Assembly (NCBI GenBank): GCA_019636335.1
Contig: JAHBXR010000006.1
Coordinates: 186,001-250,000 of the forward strand
Source of the DNA: Pirellulales bacterium
Lineage (GTDB): Bacteria; Planctomycetota; Planctomycetia; Pirellulales; JAEUIK01
DNA: 64,000 nt
Reading direction: 5' to 3'
Shown here: positions 36,193 to 44,938 of the stretch, piece after piece
Layout of the letters: every line of letters begins with the position of its first letter
How positions within the stretch are numbered: the first letter of the stretch is position 1
Notes under the pieces: model-generated
Seen by the model: only the letters and a program-made list of their open reading frames with translations
What the model was told of the DNA's origin: nothing
Database searches by the model: none
Position numbers and translations under genes: made by a program

Positions 36193-39100
36193 ATGTCCCA
36201 GTTGAAGATCGATGAATTCTTGAACGTGCTGCGGCGCAGCAGCCTGCTGCCGGCCGACCTCTTGGCCAAGGTCTCGCGCCGCGCCAACGAGTCGAAGACT
36301 CCCGTCGATCCGCGCAGCGTCGCCAAGTGGCTGGTCGAGAAGCAGTACATTTCGCTCTGGCAGGCCCGGCAACTCCTGGCCGGGCGCGATCGGTTCTACC
36401 TGGGGCGTTACCGCTTGATCGACCGTATCGGCAAGGGGGGCATGGGCGTCGTCTTCAAAGCGCAGCACGACGTGATGGCGCGCACCGTGGCCCTGAAGGT
36501 GATGGCGCGGCACTTGCTCAAGAAACCGCGCGCCGTCGAACGCTTCAATCGCGAAGTCAAAACCGCGGCCGCGCTCCATCACCCCAATATCATCACCGCC
36601 TTCGACGCCGACCGCGTCGGCAATACGCACTTCCTGGTCATGGAGTATGTCGAGGGGAGCGACCTGAATGCCTGGCTGCGGGCCAGAGGCCCCCTGCCCA
36701 TTGCCGCGGCGTGCGAGTGCGCCATGCAGGCGGCCGAAGGGCTGAGCCACGCCTACGCCCAGAAGATGGTGCATCGCGACATCAAGCCGGTGAACATGCT
36801 GGTCACCTGGAACTCGGAAAAATCGCGGCCCGTCGTCAAGCTGCTCGACATGGGGCTGGCGCGCTTCGTCAGCGAGACGCAAGAAGAAGGCGCGCTGACG
36901 CGGGTCGGTCAAACGATCGGCACGCCCGACTATATCGCCCCCGAGGCGGCCGAGAACTTCAAGCACGCCGATATCCGCGCCGACATCTTCAGCCTGGGCT
37001 GCGCCCTGTTTCGCCTGTTGACGGGCAAGCTCCCCTTCCCGGGCGAGAATACGATGGAAAAGCTGCTCGCGCGGGCGACGCGCGACGCGCCGGTCGCCAG
37101 CAGCTTGCGTCCCGAGATTTCGCCCGAGCTCGATCAGGTCATCGCCAGGATGCTGGCGCGCGATCCCACCGCGCGCTATCAAACCCCGGACGAGGTCGTG
37201 CAGGCGCTGTCCCCCTTTGCCGCCTCGCGCGTGGGAAATCAGGGGGCGCTCGAATTCTTTCGCACGCCCATCACTGCGACGGAACGCGTCTCGGCCAGCG
37301 ATCTGGAACCCGATGCCGACACGAGCCTGCAGGAGTTCTTTCGCGACTTTTCCCGCTCGCCGGTACGCGAGGAATCGCCGGCTCCGGACGACGCGCCTCC
37401 CGCCGAGCTCGAGCTTCAGCCCGAACCGGACGCTGCCGCCGAGCTCGAATTGGCGCCGCTCGAAGAAGTTCCGCACACGGTTGCCCCCAAACCGGCATCC
37501 TCCGAAAAGAAAAAGCCTGCCTCGAAATCGCCACCTCCTTCGACAGGCAAGTCCGCGGCCGTGACACCGGATAAGCTGGCGACGGCCGACGAGGAGTTGG
37601 CGCCGATCGGCGATGAGCTCGAATTGATCAGCGACGAAGGCGCTCTCACGGCGGTTGTCATCGACGACGCCGATCCCTTTGTGAAGAAGGAACGCCCCAC
37701 TTCACGCGCCCGCACGGCGAAGCTCAAGCCGGGCAAATCGGGCTGGGACTCGAACCTGATGATGGTGGGGGGCGGTGTACTGCTCGCGCTGTTCATCGCC
37801 TTGGGGGTGCTGGTCTGGTCGATCTTCCGTGAAACGGGGGACCAGGCGCTCGAGCTGGCCGAGAATGAATACCGCAGCGGCGCGTACACCCAGGCGGTCC
37901 ATCGCTACGACCTCTACCTGGCGAACTATCCCAGCCATACCGGCGTGGGTCTGGCACGAGTCCATCGCGGACTGGCACAACTGCGCCAAGCCACAAGTGG
38001 CGGCGGCGACTGGAGCAAGGCGCTCGACACCGCCAAGCAGGTGCTGAGCGAGATCTCGCGCGAGCAGGAGTTCGGCGAAGCCTCGGGCGATCTTGCCTCG
38101 CTGCTGCCCGCGATCGCCGAGGGGCTCGCCCAGCAGGCCCGCGAGAAGCAAGATCCCGCCCGGGTCGAGCAATCGCGCGAGGCACTGGCCCTTGTGGCAC
38201 GCTGGGTGCCCAAGGCCATGCAGTCGGAGCAACAACTGACCAACATCGACCAGTTGCTGGCGCTCACCACGCGTGAAATCGATCGCGAAGCGGCCTTGAA
38301 CAAGGCCGTGGCCGAGATGAACGACGCCGTGGGCGCCGGCGAGACCCGCCGTGCCTACGACGTTCGCAAGCAGTTGCTGAAAATCTATCCCGATCTCCAA
38401 TCGAACGCGGCGCTCGTCGAGGCGGTGACGAAGATCGTCGAGGCTGAACAAGCAGCGGTCGCGTATACCGCCGCCGAACAGCCCGCCGAGACCGCTCCCG
38501 TGGAATCGCCGATCGTGGCCAGCGTCTCGCTGGCGCGGACGACGGGCGCCGCCGCGCCGGGCGTCGAGGGCCAGGTGGTCAGTGCGCTCGTCGATGGCGC
38601 CGCCTATGGGCTCGATGCCACGAATGGAACGCTGCTCTGGCGACAATTCGTTGGCTTCGAGACGCGCTACGTGCCAACTCCGTTGAATGCCGATGCCGGC
38701 AGCGATCTGCTGCTCGTCGACGGCGCGCGTCGGGAACTTTGCCGAGTCGAGTCGCACACCGGCAAGCCCCGCTGGCGGCATCCCCTGGGCGAGCCCCTCG
38801 TCGCCGATCCCGTGCTGCTGCGCGACCGGGTGCTCGTCAGTACGAAAAGCGGCAAGCTGATCGGCATCCAGCTCGACACGGGCTCCGCCGCCGGATCGAC
38901 GCAGATTCCCGACGAGCTCGCCGTAGCGCCCGGCATCGATGCGCGACAGCGTTACGCGTACCTCCCCGGCGAACATTCGACCCTGTACGTCATCTCGCTT
39001 GCCGACGGCACTTGTGCCGGTGCTACGTATGTCGGGCACGAGCCAGGCACGATTCGGGTCGCGCCGGTGCTCGCCAGCCGCTACGTCCTGCTCGTCGACA

Positions 39101-40602
39101 ACCATCGTCTGAATTCGTCGGTGCTGCGTGTCTTCGTCGGCAACGAGCACGGGCTTGAGCTCAAGCCCGTGCAAGAAGTTCCGCTCGAAGGGCACGTTGA
39201 CGTCGCGCCACTCGTCCGCGAGCGGTGGTTATCGGTCATCACCGACCGAGGCGCGATCTACACGTTCGAGATCGGCACGCCCGATCAGCCGACTCCGCTC
39301 ACCAACGTGGCCACGACTCCGCCGCAGGAGGGTGAGCCCCTCACACGCTACTTCCTGGCGGCGGGCAATCAACTCTTCGTGGCCGACGATCGTTTCACGA
39401 AGTATGACGTCCAGGCGGCGAACGCCCGGCTCTCTCCTCGCTGGGTGAACGATCAGCACGACAAGTTCCTGCAACCGCTTCGCGCCGCGGGCAACGTGCT
39501 CTTCCACGTCCGGCGCAAAGAAGGCTGGCCCGGCGCGCTCGTTTCGGCGGTGAGCTCGAGCGATGGCAAGCGGATCTGGGAAACCGCGCTGGCCGCGCCG
39601 TTGGCCGGCGGACCGCAAGTCGACACGGCTGCCGCCTCCGTCGGTGGCATGACCACCACCGGTTCGATCTATAGTCTGCCGAGCGCCAGGCTCGCTGGGA
39701 ACCTGGTCGCCAGCCAGCCGAATCAACACCTCGATCTCTCGATGCCGATCCCCGATGCGTCGCGGCTGGTCGCACTGGCCAACGACTGGACGGCCGTCGG
39801 CGCCGCTGACGAACAGCGGGTGATTGTTTTCCAAGGGGGCGGCGGAGATCGACGCCCCCGCTTCGTCAGCCTGCCCGATACCCTAGCCTGCCAGCCCGGC
39901 GGAATCGCGGGGGGCCTCCTCGCGCCGGGCAAAGGTGGTCAGGTGTCGTTCGTGCCGGCCGAACCCGGCGCCGTCGCGATCGAACCCTTTCAACCTGCAC
40001 TCGCGGCAGGGGCGACGATCGGCTGGCTGCGTCCCACGGCCCTCAGCGAGACTGAGGCCCTGCTCGCCGACGGCAGTACCAGGCTCTACCGCCTGACGGT
40101 CGAATCACAGCCGGCGGCGCATCTGGCGGCCGCCGCCACCGTCGAGTTCGAAACACCACTCGTCACTCCCGCGGCAGTCGCCGGATCGTTTGCCTACGCG
40201 GTGGATGCGAAAGGCCGGCTTCTAGCCTTCAAATTGCCCGATCTTGCGCCGGGCGAACCATGGAATTTGGGTGGCCGTGTCGCCTGGGGGCCGTACGGCG
40301 CGGGGGACCATGTAGTGCTCGTGACCGAGGATGCCCAGATGCACTGCTTCGACTCGTCGGGACAAAACGCCTGGAAGGCCCCCCTGCCCCACGGCAGCCT
40401 GACCGGAGAACCTGCCGCCGTAGGCGACAGTATCGTTCTGGCCACCGTGTCCGGCGTGGTCTACCGCGTCGCGGCGGACACCGGCGAATCCACTGGTCGC
40501 GTGGAGCTCGGTTGCCCCTTGGCGTCGGGCCCACTTTCGGTGGGTACAAATCTCGTCGTCGCCGGTCACGATGGAACGTTGTACGTCGTGCCGCAGCCGT
40601 AG
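36193..40602 (+). CDS. membrane-spanning Ser/Thr protein kinase with C-terminal PQQ/WD-like beta-propeller
   Basis: A 1469-aa receptor kinase. An N-terminal planctomycete motif (SLWQARQLLAGRDRFYLGRY) precedes the kinase core: IGKGGMGVVFKA, VALKVMARH, the catalytic HRDIKPVN and LLDMGLARF (DMG in place of DFG), then GTPDYIAPE. An acidic/Pro-rich linker leads to a membrane helix near residues 522-545, a TPR-like helical region (about 550-770), and a propeller of repeated strand units to the end (FVGFETRYVP, GKPRWRHPLGEPL, GKRIWETALAAP, GQNAWKAPL). The propeller would be periplasmic, so the kinase can respond to envelope signals. ATG at 36193 was preferred to the TTG at 36172. A perfect 26-bp palindrome lies inside it. 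Confidence 0.9.
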   Translation: MSQLKIDEFLNVLRRSSLLPADLLAKVSRRANESKTPVDPRSVAKWLVEKQYISLWQARQLLAGRDRFYLGRYRLIDRIGKGGMGVVFKAQHDVMARTVALKVMARHLLKKPRAVERFNREVKTAAALHHPNIITAFDADRVGNTHFLVMEYVEGSDLNAWLRARGPLPIAAACECAMQAAEGLSHAYAQKMVHRDIKPVNMLVTWNSEKSRPVVKLLDMGLARFVSETQEEGALTRVGQTIGTPDYIAPEAAENFKHADIRADIFSLGCALFRLLTGKLPFPGENTMEKLLARATRDAPVASSLRPEISPELDQVIARMLARDPTARYQTPDEVVQALSPFAASRVGNQGALEFFRTPITATERVSASDLEPDADTSLQEFFRDFSRSPVREESPAPDDAPPAELELQPEPDAAAELELAPLEEVPHTVAPKPASSEKKKPASKSPPPSTGKSAAVTPDKLATADEELAPIGDELELISDEGALTAVVIDDADPFVKKERPTSRARTAKLKPGKSGWDSNLMMVGGGVLLALFIALGVLVWSIFRETGDQALELAENEYRSGAYTQAVHRYDLYLANYPSHTGVGLARVHRGLAQLRQATSGGGDWSKALDTAKQVLSEISREQEFGEASGDLASLLPAIAEGLAQQAREKQDPARVEQSREALALVARWVPKAMQSEQQLTNIDQLLALTTREIDREAALNKAVAEMNDAVGAGETRRAYDVRKQLLKIYPDLQSNAALVEAVTKIVEAEQAAVAYTAAEQPAETAPVESPIVASVSLARTTGAAAPGVEGQVVSALVDGAAYGLDATNGTLLWRQFVGFETRYVPTPLNADAGSDLLLVDGARRELCRVESHTGKPRWRHPLGEPLVADPVLLRDRVLVSTKSGKLIGIQLDTGSAAGSTQIPDELAVAPGIDARQRYAYLPGEHSTLYVISLADGTCAGATYVGHEPGTIRVAPVLASRYVLLVDNHRLNSSVLRVFVGNEHGLELKPVQEVPLEGHVDVAPLVRERWLSVITDRGAIYTFEIGTPDQPTPLTNVATTPPQEGEPLTRYFLAAGNQLFVADDRFTKYDVQAANARLSPRWVNDQHDKFLQPLRAAGNVLFHVRRKEGWPGALVSAVSSSDGKRIWETALAAPLAGGPQVDTAAASVGGMTTTGSIYSLPSARLAGNLVASQPNQHLDLSMPIPDASRLVALANDWTAVGAADEQRVIVFQGGGGDRRPRFVSLPDTLACQPGGIAGGLLAPGKGGQVSFVPAEPGAVAIEPFQPALAAGATIGWLRPTALSETEALLADGSTRLYRLTVESQPAAHLAAAATVEFETPLVTPAAVAGSFAYAVDAKGRLLAFKLPDLAPGEPWNLGGRVAWGPYGAGDHVVLVTEDAQMHCFDSSGQNAWKAPLPHGSLTGEPAAVGDSIVLATVSGVVYRVAADTGESTGRVELGCPLASGPLSVGTNLVVAGHDGTLYVVPQP
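39147..39172. repeat. perfect 26-bp palindrome inside the kinase gene
   Basis: GCACGGGCTTGAG followed directly by its exact reverse complement. It encodes part of a propeller strand and loop. Perfect 26-base symmetry is unlikely by chance and resembles REP-like intergenic units. Confidence 0.7.
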
Positions 40603-40655
40603 CGCTCGTGAATGGGATCGTCCGCTCGTCACTTTCTGCCAGTCGCCGTTCCTCG

Positions 40656-43229
40656 ATGCTCAACCCACGCCAGACCTCGATCCGACCGTACCGCCGCCGG
40701 CGAACGCCGTGGCGCGCGGTCGTAGTGCTGCTTGCGCTGGCGGCGATCGTGGCGCAAGGAGCCTGGACGGCGCTCGCGCAGGAACCGGCGGCAGAGACTC
40801 CCAACGCCGAGCAGCCTGCCCCCCCCGACAACGCGACCCCGCCACCCGTCGACGCGCCGGCAGGGCCTGCGATTCCCACCTCGCCCTCGGCCCCCACGGC
40901 CCCTTTCTACGAACAGGATCCCTTCGATCGCATCCTGCTCAAGGATGGCAATGACCTGAAGGTGCTACCGCTCGAGTTCGTCGGACGGCGGCGTCCCGAG
41001 AACCCGCGCGGCTCGGACATCATCATCGTGCGGTTTCCGGATAAGCCGGCCGAAAAGTTCGAGCTCCGCTGGCGCGACGTGCAAAGCATCACCTTCTGGG
41101 AAGAAATGGTGATGTCCGAGGCAGACAAACTCGTCGCGGCGGGCAAGTTCGACGCCGCCTACGACTATTACGCCTACCTCGACAACACGCACGCCGGCTT
41201 CGACGGCGTGAAGCAGGCCATCGAACGCTATCTGTTCGAAGAGGCCAAAACGTGGCAACGTCAGGCGCAGTACGATCGCGTGCTGGCGCTCTTGCTCGAG
41301 CTGTACGATCGCAATCCTCAATCCCCCGGTCTGCCGCGCGCGCTGGGCATTACGACGGGCAAGTTGATCGAGAAGCAGCTCTCGCAGGATGAATTCCCCG
41401 CGGCCCGCCGCCTGCTCTCCGGACTCTCGGCCAAGTATCCCGACGAGGCATCGGTCCTGCAGTGGCGAGGGTTCTTCGAGCAACGTTCGCGATCGGCCGT
41501 CGACGAGGCGCAATCACAACTGGCGGCCGGTCGCATCCGCCAGGCGCATGCCGCGGCCCGGCGCGCCATGACGATCTGGCCTGACCTGGCCGCGGCGCGG
41601 ACGCTGTTCACCGATCTGAATCGCCGCTTCCCCTACGTGGCAGTGGGGGTCGCGCAGCCGGCTCCCCCCGACCCCAGCCAGGTCCACGTGCTCGACGATT
41701 GGGCCGCGCGGCGCAGTCGGCGATTGCTGCATCGCGGGCTGTTCGAGCTGGCCGGCTATGGCGTCGAGGGGGGCGAGTATCGCTCCCCGCTCGGAGAGAT
41801 GCAGAGCGTCGATCTGGGTGTCGGCATGAACTTTCGCTTGCGCCATGACATCACCTGGTCTCCCGGCGGCGCGGTGCTCGGCGGCGCTGATCTCGCGCGG
41901 CAACTCCTGGCCCTGTCCGATCCGAAAAGCCCCATCTATCGCTCCGATTGGGCCGAGCTGTTCGCCAGCGTCGAGGTTCCCACGGTGTTCGAGACGAACG
42001 TGCGTCTGCGGCGCACCACTCTCCGGCCCGAAGCGATGCTGCAAGGCCCCGTGATCGATTGGGACGCGGTGCGTGAAGGTCGCCAGCCGGTGCCAACCGA
42101 TGGACCCTATCGCATCGAGTCGAACGCAGGGGACGCCATTCAATACACGCTCAACGAAAACTACTTCGATCGTGGTCCTGCACAGCCCCACCTGGTCGAC
42201 GAACGGCACATCGCCGATGCCGACGCGGCGATCAAGGCACTGCGTTTGGGCGATATCCTGCTGCTCGATCGTGTGAATCCCTGGCAGCTTGGCAAAGTAC
42301 ATGCCATTCCCAACGTGACCGTCGCGTCCTATGGCGTACCGACGGTCCACTGCCTGATTCCCAATCTTGCGAGACCGCTGCCGGCCAATCGACAGTTCCG
42401 CCGCGCGTTGGTGTATGGAATCAATCGATCATTGATTCTGAGCCGCGATCTGCTCGACAAGCGCCACGACGCGCGCAGCCGGGTGATTAGCGGGCCATTT
42501 CCGCTCGGTTATGCCTACAACGACCAGGTACACGTTCGGCCCTTCGATCCCAATCTGGCACGCGTGCTGTCGCGCGTGGCCCTGTCGGAACTCGCCAAGA
42601 AGAACAACGACGAGCAAGCCGATGCAGCGCCCCCCTCGACGCCCGATGCCAAAACGGCCTCGGCTCCCGCGGTGCCCCTCACGCAGGAAGAGCAAGAGGC
42701 CGCCATCAAGAGTACGAAGCTCATCATCGCCCTGCCGGCCGAAGACATCGCCCGCCGCGCCTGCGAGCAGATCGCGCGACAGCTTGAAGCGGTCTTGGGG
42801 CTGCAAGTCGATCTGGTCGAGCTCGATCCGCTGCAACCACCCGACCAGCACCCCCCCCACGACCTGCGCTACGCCGAACTGGCCCTCTGGGAACCGATCG
42901 TCGATGCGCGCCAACTGCTCGGTTCGGGCGGATTGGCCGGGGCCTCGAATCTGTATCTCGATCAGGCCCTGCGACAATTGGCTCACGCCAGCGATTGGCG
43001 CACGGCGCGCGACAAGCTCTTCGAGATCCATCGCCTGGCGGCCGAGGACGTCACCGTCGTGCCCCTCTGGCAACTGACCGACTACTTCGCCTATCACCAG
43101 GACCTGGAAGGTATCGGCGAAGCCCCCGTCTCGCTCTACCAGGAGATCGAACGCTGGCAGATCGCCCCGCTGCCGGTGGGGGTGGCCCAGACCGACGCGC
43201 GCGCAGCGTCGGAGCAGGGGCAGCCATGA
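40656..43229 (+). CDS. exported solute-binding protein (SBP_bac_5-type) fused to a helical-repeat region
   Basis: An 857-aa protein with a signal peptide (residues 20-41, ending ALAQEP), a Pro-rich stretch (about 45-80), a TPR-like helical region (about 140-310) and a peptide/nickel-type periplasmic binding fold (about 350-850). Binding-fold marks are NFRLRHDITWSPGGAVLGGADLARQL, GPYRIESNAGDAIQYTLNENYF, and FRRALVYGINRSLILSRDLLD. No ABC permease or ATPase is nearby, so it probably works with the ExbBD machine rather than a normal importer. An upstream GTG (40608) is an alternative start. Its stop overlaps the next ATG (43226-43229). Confidence 0.8.
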   Translation: MLNPRQTSIRPYRRRRTPWRAVVVLLALAAIVAQGAWTALAQEPAAETPNAEQPAPPDNATPPPVDAPAGPAIPTSPSAPTAPFYEQDPFDRILLKDGNDLKVLPLEFVGRRRPENPRGSDIIIVRFPDKPAEKFELRWRDVQSITFWEEMVMSEADKLVAAGKFDAAYDYYAYLDNTHAGFDGVKQAIERYLFEEAKTWQRQAQYDRVLALLLELYDRNPQSPGLPRALGITTGKLIEKQLSQDEFPAARRLLSGLSAKYPDEASVLQWRGFFEQRSRSAVDEAQSQLAAGRIRQAHAAARRAMTIWPDLAAARTLFTDLNRRFPYVAVGVAQPAPPDPSQVHVLDDWAARRSRRLLHRGLFELAGYGVEGGEYRSPLGEMQSVDLGVGMNFRLRHDITWSPGGAVLGGADLARQLLALSDPKSPIYRSDWAELFASVEVPTVFETNVRLRRTTLRPEAMLQGPVIDWDAVREGRQPVPTDGPYRIESNAGDAIQYTLNENYFDRGPAQPHLVDERHIADADAAIKALRLGDILLLDRVNPWQLGKVHAIPNVTVASYGVPTVHCLIPNLARPLPANRQFRRALVYGINRSLILSRDLLDKRHDARSRVISGPFPLGYAYNDQVHVRPFDPNLARVLSRVALSELAKKNNDEQADAAPPSTPDAKTASAPAVPLTQEEQEAAIKSTKLIIALPAEDIARRACEQIARQLEAVLGLQVDLVELDPLQPPDQHPPHDLRYAELALWEPIVDARQLLGSGGLAGASNLYLDQALRQLAHASDWRTARDKLFEIHRLAAEDVTVVPLWQLTDYFAYHQDLEGIGEAPVSLYQEIERWQIAPLPVGVAQTDARAASEQGQP

Positions 43230-44890
43230 GACGACGCCTGAGGGATCGAATCATCCGCCATGTACTTGTCACCGTGACCGCGGCCTGGCTAGCACTCGGC
43301 GCGATCCCGGCGGTGGCGCAATCGCTGTGGGATATGACCCCCTACCGCCTGCAACTGATCGTGGCCACGGCCGACGACGGGCGATTGCCCGCCGATTACG
43401 CGCCGCGGTTGAGCAGCCAGGTGGTCGATCGACTCGACTCTTTGGTCGGCGCCGCCTGGCAGATCGAATCGATCGCGCCCGACGCCCACCTGCGCCAGTT
43501 GCTGCTGGACGATCTCGCGCAGGTCACGGCCGAAGACCTCCCTCCATCGGCCCTCGAAACGGACAAGGTTCTGCTGGTGTCCGTCGGGGCGAGTTCTCGC
43601 GGCACGAAGATCCGTTCGCGCGAGTACGACGTGCGGACACAGACATGGGGCGCCACGGTCGAGCGTCAGGATGCCCAAACCCGGCCGTTGACGAACGAGG
43701 TCGTGCGCGCGGTCTTCGACAGCTTCACGCCGCTGGCGCTCGTGGACAAAGTCGAGAACAAGGTAGCCACGCTCAAGCTGCGCGCGGCGGGCCTGCCGCC
43801 GCGCGATCCCGGCCTGAGCTTCGTCTCTGCGGGCGATATCTTTCGACCCATCATGCGTCTGAACGAACGAGACGGATCGGTCAAGAAGCTGCAAGGGGTG
43901 CCCTACACCTACGTGATGATCGACGAAGTGGGGGACACCGACGCGAAAGGCGCCGTTCACAGTGGCATCCGCGGGGCGTTGGCCGCAAGAAAACGTGGGC
44001 GCACGGAGCAGTTGGCGCTGAAGATCAAGTCCCCCTCTGGCGTCACGCGACTGGAGCTGTGCTCGCGTACCGAACCCGACCGCCCGCTGGTCGGCTACGA
44101 GGTATTCGCCTACGGCCCGAACGATAAGACGACAGTTTCCCTCGGGCGCAGCGACAGCCAGGGGGTGGTCGAGGTGCCCCCAGGTCCGCAGCCGATCCGC
44201 ATTCTGGTGGTGAAGAGCGGCGGCGAGTTTCTCGCGCGGCTGCCGATCGTGCCTGGTCTGGAGGCGAGGGTGCAGGCCCCCATGCAGCGTGACGACGAAC
44301 GCGTATCGGCCGAAGGCTTCATCGTCGGCCTGCAGGAAGAACTGGTCGACCTGGTCGTCCGTCGCGAGGTGCTCATGGCGTTGATCCGCGCCCGCCTCGA
44401 CGAGGGGAAGCTTGCCGAGGCTGAAAAGTTGAACAACGAGCTGGGCGCGCTGCGCACGCGCGAGCAATTCGCCCTGCTGATCGATGCGCAAAAGCAGCGT
44501 ACCGTTTCGAAGGATCCGCTCCTGCAACGGAAAATCGATCGCCTGTTCACCGATACGCTGCAGTTGGTGAACAACTTCATGGCCAGCGCGCCGCTCGACG
44601 AACTGCAGCACGAGCTGCGCGAAGCGCGCCAGGCCGCGGCCCCCGCCGCGCCGGCCGCAGCTCCCGCCGCCGCGCCCTCCACTCCTGCTCCGGCTCCGGC
44701 CACTCCTGCTCCGGCTGCCTCGCCCGCAGCACCTGCCGCCGCACCCGCGACGGCGCCGGCTGGTGGAGACGCACCGGCAGACAAGCCAGCGGGCGGGAAA
44801 TCGCTGCGCGACGTCTTTCAAGAGATGCAGGAAGAGGACCAGCAGCCCGCCGAAAACGGACCGGCCGGTACCCCGCCCGCGGGTTCCTAG
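43226..44890 (+). CDS. secreted hypothetical protein with Ala/Pro-rich tail
   Basis: A 554-aa protein. A signal peptide (VLVTVTAAWLALGAIPAVAQ) leads into two globular stretches (about 30-230 and 240-440), a helical region (about 440-475) and a low-complexity tail of Ala and Pro (about 475-535) before an acidic end. The tail could span peptidoglycan. No named family recognised; conserved-looking blocks include YRLQLIVATADDGRLP and GLSFVSAGDIFRPIMRLN. The start overlaps the stop of the solute-binding gene by 4 bases (ATGA), so it is the last gene of the tightly packed cluster. Confidence 0.7.
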   Translation: MRRRLRDRIIRHVLVTVTAAWLALGAIPAVAQSLWDMTPYRLQLIVATADDGRLPADYAPRLSSQVVDRLDSLVGAAWQIESIAPDAHLRQLLLDDLAQVTAEDLPPSALETDKVLLVSVGASSRGTKIRSREYDVRTQTWGATVERQDAQTRPLTNEVVRAVFDSFTPLALVDKVENKVATLKLRAAGLPPRDPGLSFVSAGDIFRPIMRLNERDGSVKKLQGVPYTYVMIDEVGDTDAKGAVHSGIRGALAARKRGRTEQLALKIKSPSGVTRLELCSRTEPDRPLVGYEVFAYGPNDKTTVSLGRSDSQGVVEVPPGPQPIRILVVKSGGEFLARLPIVPGLEARVQAPMQRDDERVSAEGFIVGLQEELVDLVVRREVLMALIRARLDEGKLAEAEKLNNELGALRTREQFALLIDAQKQRTVSKDPLLQRKIDRLFTDTLQLVNNFMASAPLDELQHELREARQAAAPAAPAAAPAAAPSTPAPAPATPAPAASPAAPAAAPATAPAGGDAPADKPAGGKSLRDVFQEMQEEDQQPAENGPAGTPPAGS

Positions 44891-44938
44891 AACCTGCCTG
44901 CTTCCGCCACTGCTCAATCCCCCCCCTCCTGTCGCAGC

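Noticed and set aside
35308..37476. 722-aa minus-strand open frame across exbD and the kinase
   Set aside because: Antisense shadow of two clear genes.
43289..44917. 542-aa minus-strand open frame
   Set aside because: Antisense shadow of the Ala/Pro-rich secreted protein gene.
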